Shown here one piece after another: positions 51,154 to 62,819 of a DNA stretch of 64,000 bases. Numbering within the stretch: the stretch's first letter is position 1; the number at the start of each line of letters is the position of its first letter. The position numbers and the translations under genes are program-made. The notes under the pieces are model-generated. The model did not search any database and had not been told where the DNA came from. It worked only from the letters and a program-made list of their open reading frames with translations. Source of the stretch: Phylloscopus collybita (Eukaryota; Chordata; Aves; Passeriformes; Phylloscopidae); assembly GCA_027886175.1 (NCBI GenBank), contig JAJNNQ010000040.1:24076001-24140000 (forward strand), given 5' to 3'.

Positions 51154-51300
51154 GCTTTTAGAGAAGAAATTGCTCCCATCAACTTAAAAGTTAAATCAGT
51201 GAATGATCTATCCAGCCAGCTGTCTCCACTTGACCTTTATCCATCTTTAAAGATGTCTCGTCAACTGGATGATCTTAATATGCGGTGGAAACTTTTACAG
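51154..51300 (+). CDS. UTRN: Utrophin exon (dystrophin exon 60 equivalent): last spectrin repeat
   Basis: The exon is 147 nt, matching dystrophin exon 60, and contains exactly 49 codons, [10 protein letters not shown] to RWKLLQ. It is symmetrical (phase 0 at both ends), so its skipping would keep the frame while removing much of the second and third helices of the last rod repeat. [13 protein letters not shown] is the loop-to-helix segment, and LNMRWKLLQ holds the Trp of the third helix. The acceptor is strong; the donor CAG/gtattc is weaker at the intronic side, with T at +4 and T at +5. Confidence 0.96.
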
Positions 51301-52704
51301 GTATTCTTCTGAATATGTACAGTAGGTGTGTGGGGAGGGATATTTCTCTCTCCACTATTTTCTTAAAAGGTTCATTTATTGCCATTTGTTCATAACTTCT
51401 GTCACTAAGGTGTTATTCTGTTATGCAACAAAAGGAGCTGCTTTTTCTGCTCTAGCTTTGCCAAAAGCTTTTCCTTTCAGTCTATTTCAGCAGCTTATTC
51501 GAACAGGAAACTGCATTGAAATCTGGGGAATAGTGGGAGCTATTGCTGCATGGCTTTTTTGTATGTCTTGTATCAGTAGATTTTACTGCATAAATCTGTG
51601 TCACCAAAAACTGGTGTAAAAATTTCTGTTGTGTTTCCAGCTTGGGTGAAACCTGCTTTATTTTGTCTTTGAGTGTTCAGTTTCTGTAGGAAATCTCACT
51701 TAAAGTGATTTAAGTATTAGTAGAGCTAAAACAAGATATAAGCAATAGCAATTTAGCATGAAAAGCAGAAGAGGATATGCTGAGAAATTCATATTGCTTA
51801 GTTACGATTATTGTGTTTAAATGCTCTGAGAAAGGTAAATCAATGTGCCTGATTACAGCTGGGACTCATACATAGTTTCACAGTGAATAATTTAGTGAAG
51901 TTTCTTACATCACTTAAAAGTTCATTTATGAATCTTTGAAGTTTTTCCTTTTTTTTGTGGTGGTTTTTGTCAGAAATACTTATCACATCTCTAGTGAATG
52001 TGGTGGGAATGAATTTTCAAAACCTGGGCACCAGTATCTTGGTCAGTAGTTTTGAATGAGTCACTCCTGAGGGTCAAAGCTGTTATTGTGTCATATCAGA
52101 CCTTTCCTTTCCTAGTACTGTTTGGTAGTAGGGTTTCTTTTCTTGTTTTGTTAGTGGGTTTTATTTTTTTTGGGGGGCGGGGGGGGGGGGCAGAGGGTGT
52201 TGTGGGTATTTTGTGTGTCCTCTCAAATTTAGTTAACTAAGCAACCAAAGTACTGCTGGGTGTGTTACTGCAGTTTCAATTAAACTAAGGTGAGTCATGT
52301 CATCCATTGAAACAGTATCTTCCAAAATGGTTCTGTGCTGGAAAGGCAGCTGTGAGATCAGTGCAATCAAACTGAGACCTGCTGACTGTGGGAATTTGGA
52401 CAACAGAAGGGTTGGGAAGGAGGTCAGAAACTTCTGCAGTTGGCTGTAGTCACCATGAAACTACTGATGTTTGTTATTGATCTACAGTTCTCACACGAGA
52501 GCACTACAAGATAGAAACATGATTCTCATTAAGCAGAGGAAATAAAAATACGTAGCCTTAAATAGGTGGATGTTAAATAATTGCTGTGGCACACAAACAA
52601 ATTGATTTGACTAAAAGAAATGTAAACAAGTGATTTTGTGATCACGACCTTGGTGTTGCAAAGTACATGCAATGTAGATTTTGAGTGTGTGTGTTTATGT
52701 GTAG
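51301..52704 (+). other. UTRN: Intron 60 equivalent (1,404 nt)
   Basis: This is the shortest intron in the window. A G6-C-G12 run lies at 52172-52190. The last 25 nt are TG-rich (gtgtgtgtgtttatgtgtag) in place of a normal pyrimidine tract. No gene or interspersed repeat is seen. Confidence 0.92.
52172..52190 (+). repeat. G-rich homopolymer (G6 C G12)
   Basis: Nineteen consecutive positions are G except one C, preceded by an eight-T run and followed by further G triplets (gaggg, tggg). It could form a G-quadruplex in DNA or pre-mRNA, and is a likely spot for sequencing or assembly error in length. Confidence 0.9.
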
Positions 52705-52783
52705 GTGTCTGTAGAGGATCGCCTTAAACAGTTACAGGAGGCACACCGAGATTTTGGACCTGCATCACAGCATTTTCTTTCCA
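52705..52783 (+). CDS. UTRN: Utrophin exon (dystrophin exon 61 equivalent): end of last spectrin repeat and hinge start
   Basis: The exon is 79 nt, equal to dystrophin exon 61. It starts in phase 0 with [10 protein letters not shown], includes [15 protein letters not shown] and ends with one base of a Thr codon. It closes the last helix of the rod and begins the short hinge before the WW domain. The donor CCA/gtaagt is good on the intron side. The acceptor is unusual: a UG-repeat rather than a pyrimidine tract. Since 79 is not a multiple of three, skipping would frameshift the product before the WW domain. Confidence 0.96.
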
Positions 52784-54453
52784 GTAAGTTCCTTGAATTA
52801 ATAGATACATGTAAGATATGATACCTTTCTCAAACACTGACTGATCTTTACTCCAGGTTTCCCAATGGCTTGAGGAAGTTCCTCTTCCATGATATTATCT
52901 AGGGGTGTTTCATCTTCATAACTTCATTGACATTTTGACTGGTGTGCTTCCCACTTTCTGAGATGTGCCCTCTTTGCTTTATTCTTTGTCCTCTGCTGCA
53001 GTATCTGACCAGTGACTGTTCCAGAATCTTTGCATCTTCTCGACCACATCTTTTCATCCTTTGCCAACTTTCTTCCATTTTCTTTTGCTTCCACACTTGC
53101 TGGGATGGCACAAAGGAAGAGTTCCCTGGATTTTTCTTTTTTTTTAAAGACTCCGTGCCTTACATTCCTGAAACTTCAAGTAAAGGGCTGGGCAAACATG
53201 CTTCCTCAGGACCTATGCTTGCATCTATTTAATAAACATTTTAGAGTTCTAAGCCTATAATCTCACATCTACTAAGAGCGGAAAAGCTGAGTTGATATAA
53301 TTGTTACACATAGATAGGTTGTGATATTGAGGTCCATGTTGGTTTCCTGATGTTCTCCACCATCAGAGCTAATGAAACAGAATTTTAACCCAATCACCTC
53401 TCCAGTTTTTAACTTAGAGCTTCTATAAAAAAGATAACATTATTGCAGGACGTAAGAAGTCAACAAAAATGAGCACCTCTTTCTCAGAGATTCTGAAGTA
53501 GTGTATGTCACTGTATAGGTAAACTGCTAATATAATTTAAATCACTAAATAAATCTTGATATTATTTTCTTGACTTATGTTATAACGGTGTTCTTATTTT
53601 GAATTGGCAGTTAGTTTTTCAGTAAACCAAATGCAGTGTATATAAAATATTGCAGCTGTTACGCAAACCAGCAATTCCTGGAGCCATTTATTCCTTTTAT
53701 TCAATTGACAGAACAAGCAAACAACTTTAAAAGAATATGATTTATTTCTTTTATAAAGCCCTATTAGAAATATTGCTGTTTCCACACTGGCTTTGTAGCT
53801 CTTGTAGTCTCAATCTTGTAACTTGGTCAGTACACCTGTGTAATAATTTGTTAAAAAGATCATAGATAGAGTGCTACCTTTGGCCCTGCTGAAGAATGCC
53901 GGGTGAACTGTTTCCAAGACTAGTCAGCCTAGTCTCTGTAAATAAAACAAATTAGGGAGGAATGTAGAAGTTGTTTCTCAGAATCTAGCTCTCTTATTCT
54001 AGTTGAGAGAGAATCAATGGAAGAGTCCCCATGTAAAACTTGCCAGGAAAGGTTGGCTGGTTTTGATTGTCTTGGCCTGGATCGTTTCCTTGAACTGGCT
54101 TACAACATGCCACAATAAAACACTGTGTTTGCAAGTCTGAGTGGTGAACTGGCTTTGTTGCTGGTTAAAACATTCATAGAATTATGTCCACAGAGACTAT
54201 GCAGTGCCTTATCAGCATTCCTCAGCCATGTTTAGGGAATATTCTTCAGGCTTAAGGAGACATTCAGTTTATGTTACATACATATGTTTACATATGTAAA
54301 AAGTTTCCAGGATGGTTTCCATGTTGGTAGATACCACAACGAATTACAGCTAAATAACACAGTTTGGGAAAAATAAATAATATGTAGTTATTTATTTAAA
54401 CCATTTGCCAACAGCAACCTCTTTCCCCACACCAAGTACAACCAGAGCGTCTT

Positions 54454-54574
54454 AAAAAAAAGAAAGCAAAAAACCCCAAAACAAACAAACAAACCCCCCC
54501 CAAAACGAACCGACAAACAAAAAAAACCAACAACCAAAACAAACAAACAAACAAAAATACCCCCCAAAACCCCA
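54454..54574 (+). repeat. A/C-rich low-complexity tract
   Basis: About 120 nt are almost entirely A and C with a C8 run at 54494-54501, (AAAC)n stretches, and CCCCCC/CCCC near the right end. Only four G and one T occur. The minus strand therefore has several long G runs. Confidence 0.9.
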
Positions 54575-55102
54575 GACCTTTTCTAGAGCTTTAAGAATAC
54601 AGAGTTAAAGAACCTATACCTACAGCTTTATATAGTGTCTGGTAAATGTAAGTCAGAGACAGTAACTTCAGAAGTAAAATAATAGTAGAAAAAAATCATT
54701 AAATCTGGAAAGCTGAAGGCTTTATCCTGACAGGTTGAAAGACTATGTATTCTAAATAAAAAATTTCAAACCTGTTTAGCAGGAAAAAGTGACTTCTAGC
54801 TGTGAGTAACAAGTAGAGTAGTAGTTGGAGTAAGACAAGCTCAAACTCCTGAGATAATGTATGTATGTCTTCTGCAAATGTTCATTTCCAAAGTTGCACT
54901 TCAGAATTAGAGGGCAGGCTTTTATCTGTGCTTATCTGGCAGCAGTGATTTTCAGTTTACCTCACCTACCTGCTACTCTTCCTCCAAATACTAAGAAGGA
55001 ACCGTAACTTGCCATCACACCATTTTCAACTGACTACATCCCAGTTATCATTTAATTAGGATTTTTTTGCTAGAAAGACACCTATTTCTGCCTGTTCATC
55101 AG

Positions 55103-55275
55103 ATTCATAGAATGATGGAATAGCCCCGTTTGAAAGGGACTGACCTCAAAAGATGATGTAGTCCAATCTTTTATGGGAAAGGGAGCCCAGATGGGAATAT
55201 CCAGCACCCCGGTTCCAGCCCTGTTAAGTCCAGTGATTTCAACTCTGCAGTGGTGAGAAATGTTTCTTTACTAAA
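55103..55275 (-). mobile_element. CR1-type LINE 3' end, old copy
   Basis: The left end reads attcatagaatgatggaat, followed by gaaagggactgacctcaaa and gatgtagtccaatc: the reverse complement of the classic CR1 tail, in which ATTCTATGA units close the element. To the right, eroded versions of the upstream 3' UTR (the cagcacc, cctgtt, gtggtgaga segments) follow. It is a 5'-truncated, minus-oriented, non-coding relic. The right end is approximate. Confidence 0.8.
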
Positions 55276-56024
55276 AAGACACAGTGCAGCATTTGAGACT
55301 AATGTTTGACTTCTTGGAACACCAATTGCATGGATTCATGCAGACCATCACTATGAAAGGACTTCAAAATATTTTTGAAGACGACCAAACAATATATTAG
55401 CCCTTTGCAAAATGTTCTGCATTAGGAGTCTGAGGTAAAACTGTATTAGTAGGCCACTGCAATCTACAGTCCCCCTTTTTGCTGAGCTGTTTGTCCCCTC
55501 CATTCATTGGGAGGCAGAATTTGGTTGATTTTTCAGTGCTTTTGAGATGGAAGGTAAGCACTTTTCAAGTTAGTTACTGATCAGGAAATTTTATGCATCC
55601 CTAACACAGATAAAGGTGAAGAATCCTTGTAATCCATTATTCTTTGCAAAAAGATTGCTTTTTGCTGCCTCTTACCCTTAGAAATAGTAGCTTGATTTTT
55701 CTGTAATTAATTTATTTTCCAAGGCTGACTCATCCACTACTCTGTTACGTTTCTTGTGTGCTTTCTAAGATGAATCCATGAACATCCACAGAGCAGTGAT
55801 TTTCCACATGTTCCCTAACAAACAGCTTATGTCTCCAGTGGCCTGCTCAAAGCTTCTCTCAGCCATACTGCTATCTGCAGGCCTGCTAGTGAATACCAGT
55901 TGATAACTACTGTGTTCACTTTTCATCAGCGATTTTTAAAAGAAAATGATAATCTCATTTTCCAGACTTTTATACAGCCGAGAGTTTTACAAAGGTTTTT
56001 CCCAAATAAATAGAAAATTACTTG

Positions 56025-56160
56025 TTCCATAATAATTAGTAATTTAATTGATTACATTGTTTAGTTCTAATTTATGTCGGTGTAGAATATCTATATCTGT
56101 CATAGCAAATAAATTGTAGCTAAGCAAATTCTTAATTAGCTGGCATAATGCATGTGAACA
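56025..56160. promoter_or_regulatory. TAAT-rich block, possible conserved regulatory element
   Basis: Within about 130 nt there are several homeodomain-type cores (taattag, taattt, ttaattga, cttaattagc) plus attgatta and acattgttt, the latter a SOX-like word. Such density can mark developmental enhancers, but AT-rich introns give many by chance. No functional evidence exists in the sequence. Confidence 0.2.
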
Positions 56161-57742
56161 GGATGTCACAGGAGCCACTATAGGTGCCAAATTGAAACAC
56201 TAGAGAATGAAACTCTAAAGCTGATGGTCACCTTCACCTATCAGGCTGATTCTGCTCTTTTTTTTTTTTTTTTCAGATTTATGAAGGCTTAAGGATTACT
56301 TTTTAGCAAGCTATGTCGGTCTGAGCGTTTAGCCTTTACTATGTTTTTTCTTTACCTACATCTTTATTGCAAATGTTACCTTCTTCTTCAAATAAAGATG
56401 AAATTTCCTGTAATTTCCCAAATATTCTTCCCAGTTAATCTGTCTTTCAGTACATGAATATTTCTTGAATTATAAACCATGATATTTTCTGTGGTTTCGG
56501 AAGAGGTTACAGCCATGAAACCCTTGGGCACCAGCCAGCTGGTTACAGGGCAAGACCTCTCTGTCTGTAGCTGCAACAGCCTGTGGGGCTTATACAGCTT
56601 GTAAGGCTTCAATGCAGTTTTGAGAGGTCTTTAGGGAAGAGGAGAGAGTTACTTTCAAGTGGATTATTTTTTTCTCTTCCCCAGAGAGGGATGAATCCTA
56701 AAGTGGGCCAAGCTTGCAGAAAATTACATTAATCGAGAGTTTAATTACTTGAGATCCAGTGTGGATCAAAGCTGTCTCATTTGACCAAGGTTGTAAATGG
56801 GGGCTGTTAGGACCCAAGAGTGGGTGCTCTGTGTCAGAAGCACTGATGTATGTGTTCAGTGTAAATTCATCTCATTGTGGTGATCACTTATTCCTGCCTA
56901 TTCTTTTAATCTCTGCTTCCGCAGGGAATCTATTGCAAGGAGTTTTTTCCATGCTAAAACCCTAATTACCCAGGCATTAGTCTGGTCATTTCTGATATGT
57001 GTACCTATGGTTTTTCAGTAAATACCTGTTTTTAAGTTGAGCACCAACAGCCCTGTTGGCCTGAACACTTTATACCTTTTATGCCTTGGGATCTTTAGAT
57101 CAGCAGAACTGCAGTGTCATGTGTGACTTCATGCCTTTTTCAACTCAGTGTGCAGAAGCCTTCCTGATACTGTGGATGATATCTGATAAATACTGCAAAG
57201 ATTACAGTTCTTTAGCAAGGAGTGCTAAGACGGGATTTAATTGTTTTTGTTTTTTTTTTTCTTGGCCATACAGTGGTAATCAATATTAATTTGAGTTGCA
57301 AATAGGAACTAAGGGTTGTAACTAATAAAAACAAGGTTATTTCTTCTTCTTCTTGTTCTGTTGCAGAACATTATTTATACTAGTGGAATAATTTATTTTA
57401 AAAACATAAACTGATAATAATCCCATAAAGGTAGGAAAACAAGTGTCTGCAGTTTCCCTAAATGGGTAGCTTGCTTGCTCAGAATTTATCATCCCTCTTT
57501 GAAGTAGAATCATCACATTTGTTTCATTTTCAGCATGGCATGAAATAGATGCCTGTAATCATCCTGATAGATTGCCATAATTTTCTTCTGCTGCTTTTCT
57601 AATTACTGAAAGTAGTATGGAAAATATTAATTGTTTCTATTTAATTTATTATAACCATATTAATTGTAAAATAAATAAAATATAGGGTTTTTTTTAATAT
57701 GACAGGTACTTTCTAATAACAACCTTCTCTTTATTTCCTCAG

Positions 57743-57803
57743 CCTCAGTACAGTTTCCATGGCAGAGATCTGTTTCACATAACAAAGTGCCCTACTATAT
57801 CAA
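57743..57803 (+). CDS. UTRN: Utrophin exon (dystrophin exon 62 equivalent): hinge and first half of WW domain
   Basis: The exon is 61 nt, equal to dystrophin exon 62. Its first two bases complete Thr; 19 codons follow ([19 protein letters not shown]), and the last two bases begin an Asn codon. The FPWQRS segment carries the first of the two signature tryptophans, and VPYYIN carries the aromatic pair of the WW domain. The second Trp lies in the next exon, outside the window. The WW domain works with the EF hands and ZZ domain to bind the PPxY tail of beta-dystroglycan. Both splice sites are strong (cctcag acceptor, CAA/gtaagt donor). Confidence 0.96.
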
Positions 57804-60800
57804 GTAAGTTTGTCTCGATTCCTTTTTTCTAAAGTATAACCGAGGGTCCTATCACCATAACTTAGGAGAAAAACATAGGTACTAAGTAATAGCCAGAAAT
57901 GCTATTGAGAGTCTCTCTATGTAGTGTTTTGCTCCCTATATTATAAAGTCATGTTTATTGGTTTGTGTGCTGCATAATTTAGAAATACATAAAAGCATGT
58001 CACTGACAAACCCTAATTAAAAACCTCATGTAAGAAGCAGCAGAGGCACTCCCGTGTAACACACTGTCAGTGTTCAAACTGGACTTGTTCTTGTGTGTGT
58101 GTGTCTCATTCAGAGTATAAACTGTAGAGGGAAAAACTGAATAAATGTATTTAAAATTACAAAGTTCATAACCTAGAGTGGAACAATGGTGACTAATAGC
58201 TATTGAGCCTATTCAACATTTTGTGCAAAATTTTTTTGGAAATAGGCACGCCTTGGCTGTCCTTTTGTCATCTTCTTTACTTTATGGAAGTTGACTGTTG
58301 TGACTGTTACTAAGGTGAATTTTACTCTGATAAGAATATTTATAAAAATTTTTCAAATATTTTTATTAGCAAGATACTTATTTTGAAAATAATAAGGAGT
58401 ACCTAAGTTACAGAGGTGTGGAGATCTTGATGTGTTCTACAAAGAGCAATCCCTAACTTCGCTTTCCTTACTCTATCAGTATTTGTCTTCCTGTACTTTT
58501 AAGGTCAAATATTGCAGCTTTGAGAGGAGGATAGGTCTTTACTGGAAAGTAAATGAAATTTTAAGAATGTACAAGGTATAAATGAGACCCAGGGTAGTTC
58601 ATTTTAGGCTGAAGGAAATCTTTGTTTAAAATGTTATCTGTTTGGATTTGGGCAGAGAGTAGGGTTTTTAAGTTTGTAGGATGACTGTGAATTGGACCTG
58701 AAGGTAGTTCATTTTACAAGAACGTAAATGACTATTTTTTACTGTTGCATATTGCTCATAACTCTGAGAGCCACATTTTGTGCTTCAAACAATTTACAAG
58801 TACTTGAGAGCTTTGAAAAGCAGGTAGCAATAAATCTGTCGATCAAACCTGTTAGCATTCTTGAGATGTGATAGTTGTTTTTAAGCTGTCATATCAAGAT
58901 TAATTTCTTTAAAGGATCTGAGTAGTTAACTAGAAGAAGCAAAAGCCTGCTATGAACATCCTTGGATTCTCTGTAAAAGTATTTGTGCTTCTGCTTGAAA
59001 GTTTAGCAAGGGGCAGCAAAAACTGTGATGCACTGGAGAAGAGGTTGCTGCCTCCCTCCCAATGGAAGAAGAGAGGGCAGAAGTTGGATGTGGAGGCACA
59101 CTCACTGCTCAGACTCGGGCAGAAGTGCTGTTAAAATGATCACACCTGCAGCAGTAATTCAAGGAAAATGCTGAAGTGGTAAAAAGAGAGCAAGAGGAAA
59201 ACTACTCTGAACCTGTCATTTTTTTCTTGTTGGAAAGAAAAGACATATCTTCTTGGATATGTCGTTAGTGGACTTTGAAAGATTCATTTTCCTGTTCTAC
59301 CTTATCAGAGTCAATAGCTGGAGTTGGGGCCATGAGTTGGCCTCAGAGGGTTCTGCAGAGCTCACCAGTGCTTTCAGAGTTGGGGAACAGAGATAGGAGC
59401 AGATGGAACAAACTAAGATACCTGCTTCCAGTCTGTGGTGAGCAAAGCAAAGATTTTCAGCTTGGGTATTTCATATGTATATATTTGTTTTCTTATCTAA
59501 TACATTCTTCTGAGTTTCTGAGGCTGTCTCTTACAGTACCTCAACAAAAGTTCAGTTTTTGAGAATTTTTTTTTCATTGCTGATTCAAAAGAAAATCTTT
59601 CGAGCACGTGCACTAAGTGCAGTCCTTCAGCTGCACCAGCTGGAGGCAAAGTATCCCCTGATACAGTGGTCTTGGTCCCGCAGGAGTGTGTCGGTATCCC
59701 TAGAGCTGGATTGTGGAATGAAGCCAGTTGTGGCTCAGAAACAAACCCCAGCATCTCTTAGAAATTGTTTTTAATGGTCTTTCACAGAAAGTTTGGTAGC
59801 AGGGCAGAAGTGTAGGGTCAATGTCTTTATACCAGCAGATACCACTGATTTATTTTCAGGATGGCTTTAATGAAGTCAACAGAATTAACTACTGAATCTC
59901 AAATAAGATGTTTCTGGAATCTTTCAGCATGATATATGATGCTAAAGCAATGTCTTGATTCTTGTGTCTTGAAAAAGAATGATGATATATGAAACTAGTA
60001 GGGTTTGTTTTTTTAAAAAAACTTGAGGATTTCAGTATCTTTATTGTCTAGAAAGCAGACTGACCTTGGCAGTTTCCTACATTTTTTATTTCTTACTGAT
60101 CTAAACATCATTTTCAGCAGCACCTAGATAAATCAGAGGGTTGTGGAAGATAAAGCAGAAAATAGCTGATTCTGAACTTCATTTGCTTTGTTATGATCAG
60201 GCTGGAGAGTACTCTTGGCTTTAAATACCCTTTTAAATCTTTGTCTGTTACTTAATTTCATACACAGTTTAAAGATGACGAAAACAATACTGACATGAAT
60301 AACTTACTTGTTTGGAATGATTACATGAGTAAGACAATTCAAGAGAACAGTCAATAAGATTTAATGATGACTTTTTATATAGAAAGAAAAGCCAGGAAAG
60401 AGGGAGAAACCGACTTTTTTTTTTAATTATACTAATGTCTTTCAATGAGTCGCCTTTGATGTAAAGTACAGCAGGAGTAGAAGGAGCAGTTGCAATAAGG
60501 CTCAAGAACTTTATCATTTGAGAGCAACCAATTGTATTTACAGTAAGACTTCTGTGTTCAGAGGGAAGATGTAAGAGCAGTTGTTCATTTCATGGCATAG
60601 CAGAACAAGGATAATAAAAGTATGATGCAATGATTGGTGGCTAAAAAATGAGAAGTTTCAAAAATTGATTTTGAAAAGGAAATAAATGCTAATTGAAGTC
60701 AGGTTTCTTAAATTCTGAATAAGAACACTTTTGTCAGACAGCCATGAATTCATAACTTTACTTCATTTTGATAGCTTTTTGTCAGTGTCCTTGAATGAGA

Positions 60801-61188
60801 AATGTAAAATATTCAGAAAGTGAATGCCAGTTATAGAATATTTTTTACTTCTGTAGTCTGTATCTTCTCTGTCAGAGTAAAATTCAATGAAAAGCTTAAT
60901 CTGCAAAATTGGGGCTGCTGGGAAAAAACCCACATAGTGTTTCATACTTTTTAACTTGAGCTAATGAGCATATGGAAGGGAATGCAACACAGAAGGCACA
61001 ATATTTACCAGTGCACTTTAGGTAATAAAAGTGTGAGGTTTGGACAAAAGATTTGGGAAACTTGCCATTGAATATGCTTTTCATAGGTTGGTTTGTAAAG
61101 ATTTGAGATTTAATAGGGAAAAAATTCTGTTGTTGTTCATTTATAACAATTTGAATCATACAAATAAGATATCCTTAGCCTCTGTAAC

Positions 61189-61221
61189 AATAAATGAAAA
61201 AAAAAAAAAAAAAAAAAAAAA
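61189..61221 (+). repeat. AATAAA followed by A25
   Basis: AATAAA at 61189-61194 is followed two bases later by 25 uninterrupted A. This could be the tail of a retroposed mRNA, but the spacing is shorter than the usual 10-30 nt between signal and cleavage site, and I cannot recognise a body upstream. It may simply be an expanded A run. Confidence 0.5.
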
Positions 61222-62819
61222 GCCTGTATTACATAGGTTTTCAGTAAAAATATTCTAAAGAGAAACAGAATAATAAATGAAATACTGTGATCATTAAACA
61301 TCCATGAGGGAAACATGATGAATATGCAGAAAGCATAATTACCCTAACATTTCTGACTGTTTTTCTTTTAACTATAATTTAAGTGTTCTTCAGTCGTGTA
61401 CCTTTCAATGCCATACATTATTAGATGTTTGTGCTGTGCAGAAGAAACAAAAGGGTAATACTGAAGAGGTCGCAGTGAGTTTAATCTCATGCAGGGCATT
61501 ACACAGGGAGAGCAATTTCTTGTTGCAGCCATTAAACTGATCGAAACCAAACTCCTCAGTTGCCTTGCCTTTTCTGTAATCCTGTAAAGTGGCTGGCATC
61601 ACCAGCTTCTTAGAAATCCTATTTTATCAACACCTACATTTTGTTCAGCTTTTTGGGGAAAGGAATAAAATGCTTTTTGCTTCTCCATTTTGTAAGACTC
61701 TTCAGAAAGTCTTTGCTGATGTTTGGCTTATGCCTGTATGGGGAAGAGGGGGAGAAGTAATGGAAGAGAGAGAAAAAAAATCTTTTTTCTTATTATGATT
61801 ATATCCATAATCTTATTCTTATAAGTATTAGGTGTTTCCCTTAGAAGGGAAAACAAAATCAAATTTACAGAAGGTGGTAATACAGGCTTGAAGGTTTGAG
61901 AGTTTCTTCAATTACCGGTTCCTGTGTTCGTCTTCGTTTTCAGTTAAAGAAATGCAGTAGCACATTTCTCTGGAGTAATTGCAAAATATCTGCATATAAA
62001 TTGTTCTACTAACCTCTAAGATGCAATACGCTTGTGATGCCTTATGCCAACTCTTTTCACCACAAAACAGTATTTTCTATTGGGTTTTAAAAAAACTAAA
62101 GAAAAGAAAATAATGCAGTATCTAGATAAAACATCATGACATAAAGTGGGGATGTTATGCCATCTGAAATTTGGCAAGGGTAGCAAAGTCAGAGTTCTGA
62201 GTGCTGTCAATTCATTGGTGATCAGTAAAAATTCTGATTTTGGGTAATGTTTTGTGTAAATGACTATAGGAACAGAAAGGTACTTATCATCATGCCAGAG
62301 TGCTGTTTCTTGTGGTGTTCGCCAGTGATTATCAACAGAGGCCTTGTCCATGATAAGAAATGAGAAAAAATACCCACAACCTGTTTCTAGTTTCCTTTCT
62401 TGTACAAAAAAGCTGGAAAAAAAAAAGGATTTTTTTCACAACTCCATGAGTACCTTGAAACACCTGGAGATGTTGAACTTAATCCATTCATTTCAATAGG
62501 ATTGCTCTTTTATTTCTAGAGCATAAATTAAATGACATGCTAACTGTTTCTCAGCTTTTTATTTACAACCAGAAAGTGTTTTTTAAATGGATTATCTTTG
62601 CCAATTGTAATTAGAAAGCTGCCAGCAAACATAATGGATAAGAAACAGGTTGTAAGGGCAAATGTTTGTCATGTAAGATTTAGAGCACTTCTTTAATATG
62701 TGGGGGGTTTGTAGTGTGGAGTATTTCATGGTTATCATGGTTTTTTTGTTAGTGAAATTTACACAAATGCATTTAGACATTTTAAATTACACTGCTTTGT
62801 CAGGTAATATATTCATGGA

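Larger units (their letters stand above)
52784..57742 (+). other. UTRN: Intron 61 equivalent (4,959 nt)
   Basis: Contents: an A/C-rich tract at 54454-54574, a CR1 3' end at about 55103-55275, a TAAT-rich block at about 56025-56160, and an acceptor-like T16-CAG at 56258-56276. The acceptor of exon 62 is a strong one (ctctttatttcctcag). Confidence 0.92.

Noticed and set aside
53092..53110. Apparent start of the WW-domain exon (acttgctggga, resembling the TTCWD coding segment)
   Set aside because: It lies before exon 62, the match stops after about 11 bases, the reading frame does not continue as WW sequence, and no proper splice sites flank it.
8450..57803. Dystrophin (DMD) instead of utrophin
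   Set aside because: The exon layout fits both, but the protein carries utrophin-type sequence in every exon ([39 protein letters not shown]), where dystrophin differs clearly.
58952..59134. 60-codon open frame on the + strand in a slightly GC-richer stretch of intron 62
   Set aside because: It resembles no family I know and has neither a usable donor in the right phase nor a promoter-like context.
61304..61318. ATG AGG GAA resembling the start of the Dp71/Up71 isoform
   Set aside because: The frame meets TGA at the fifth codon and no donor follows, so it cannot be that first exon as it stands.
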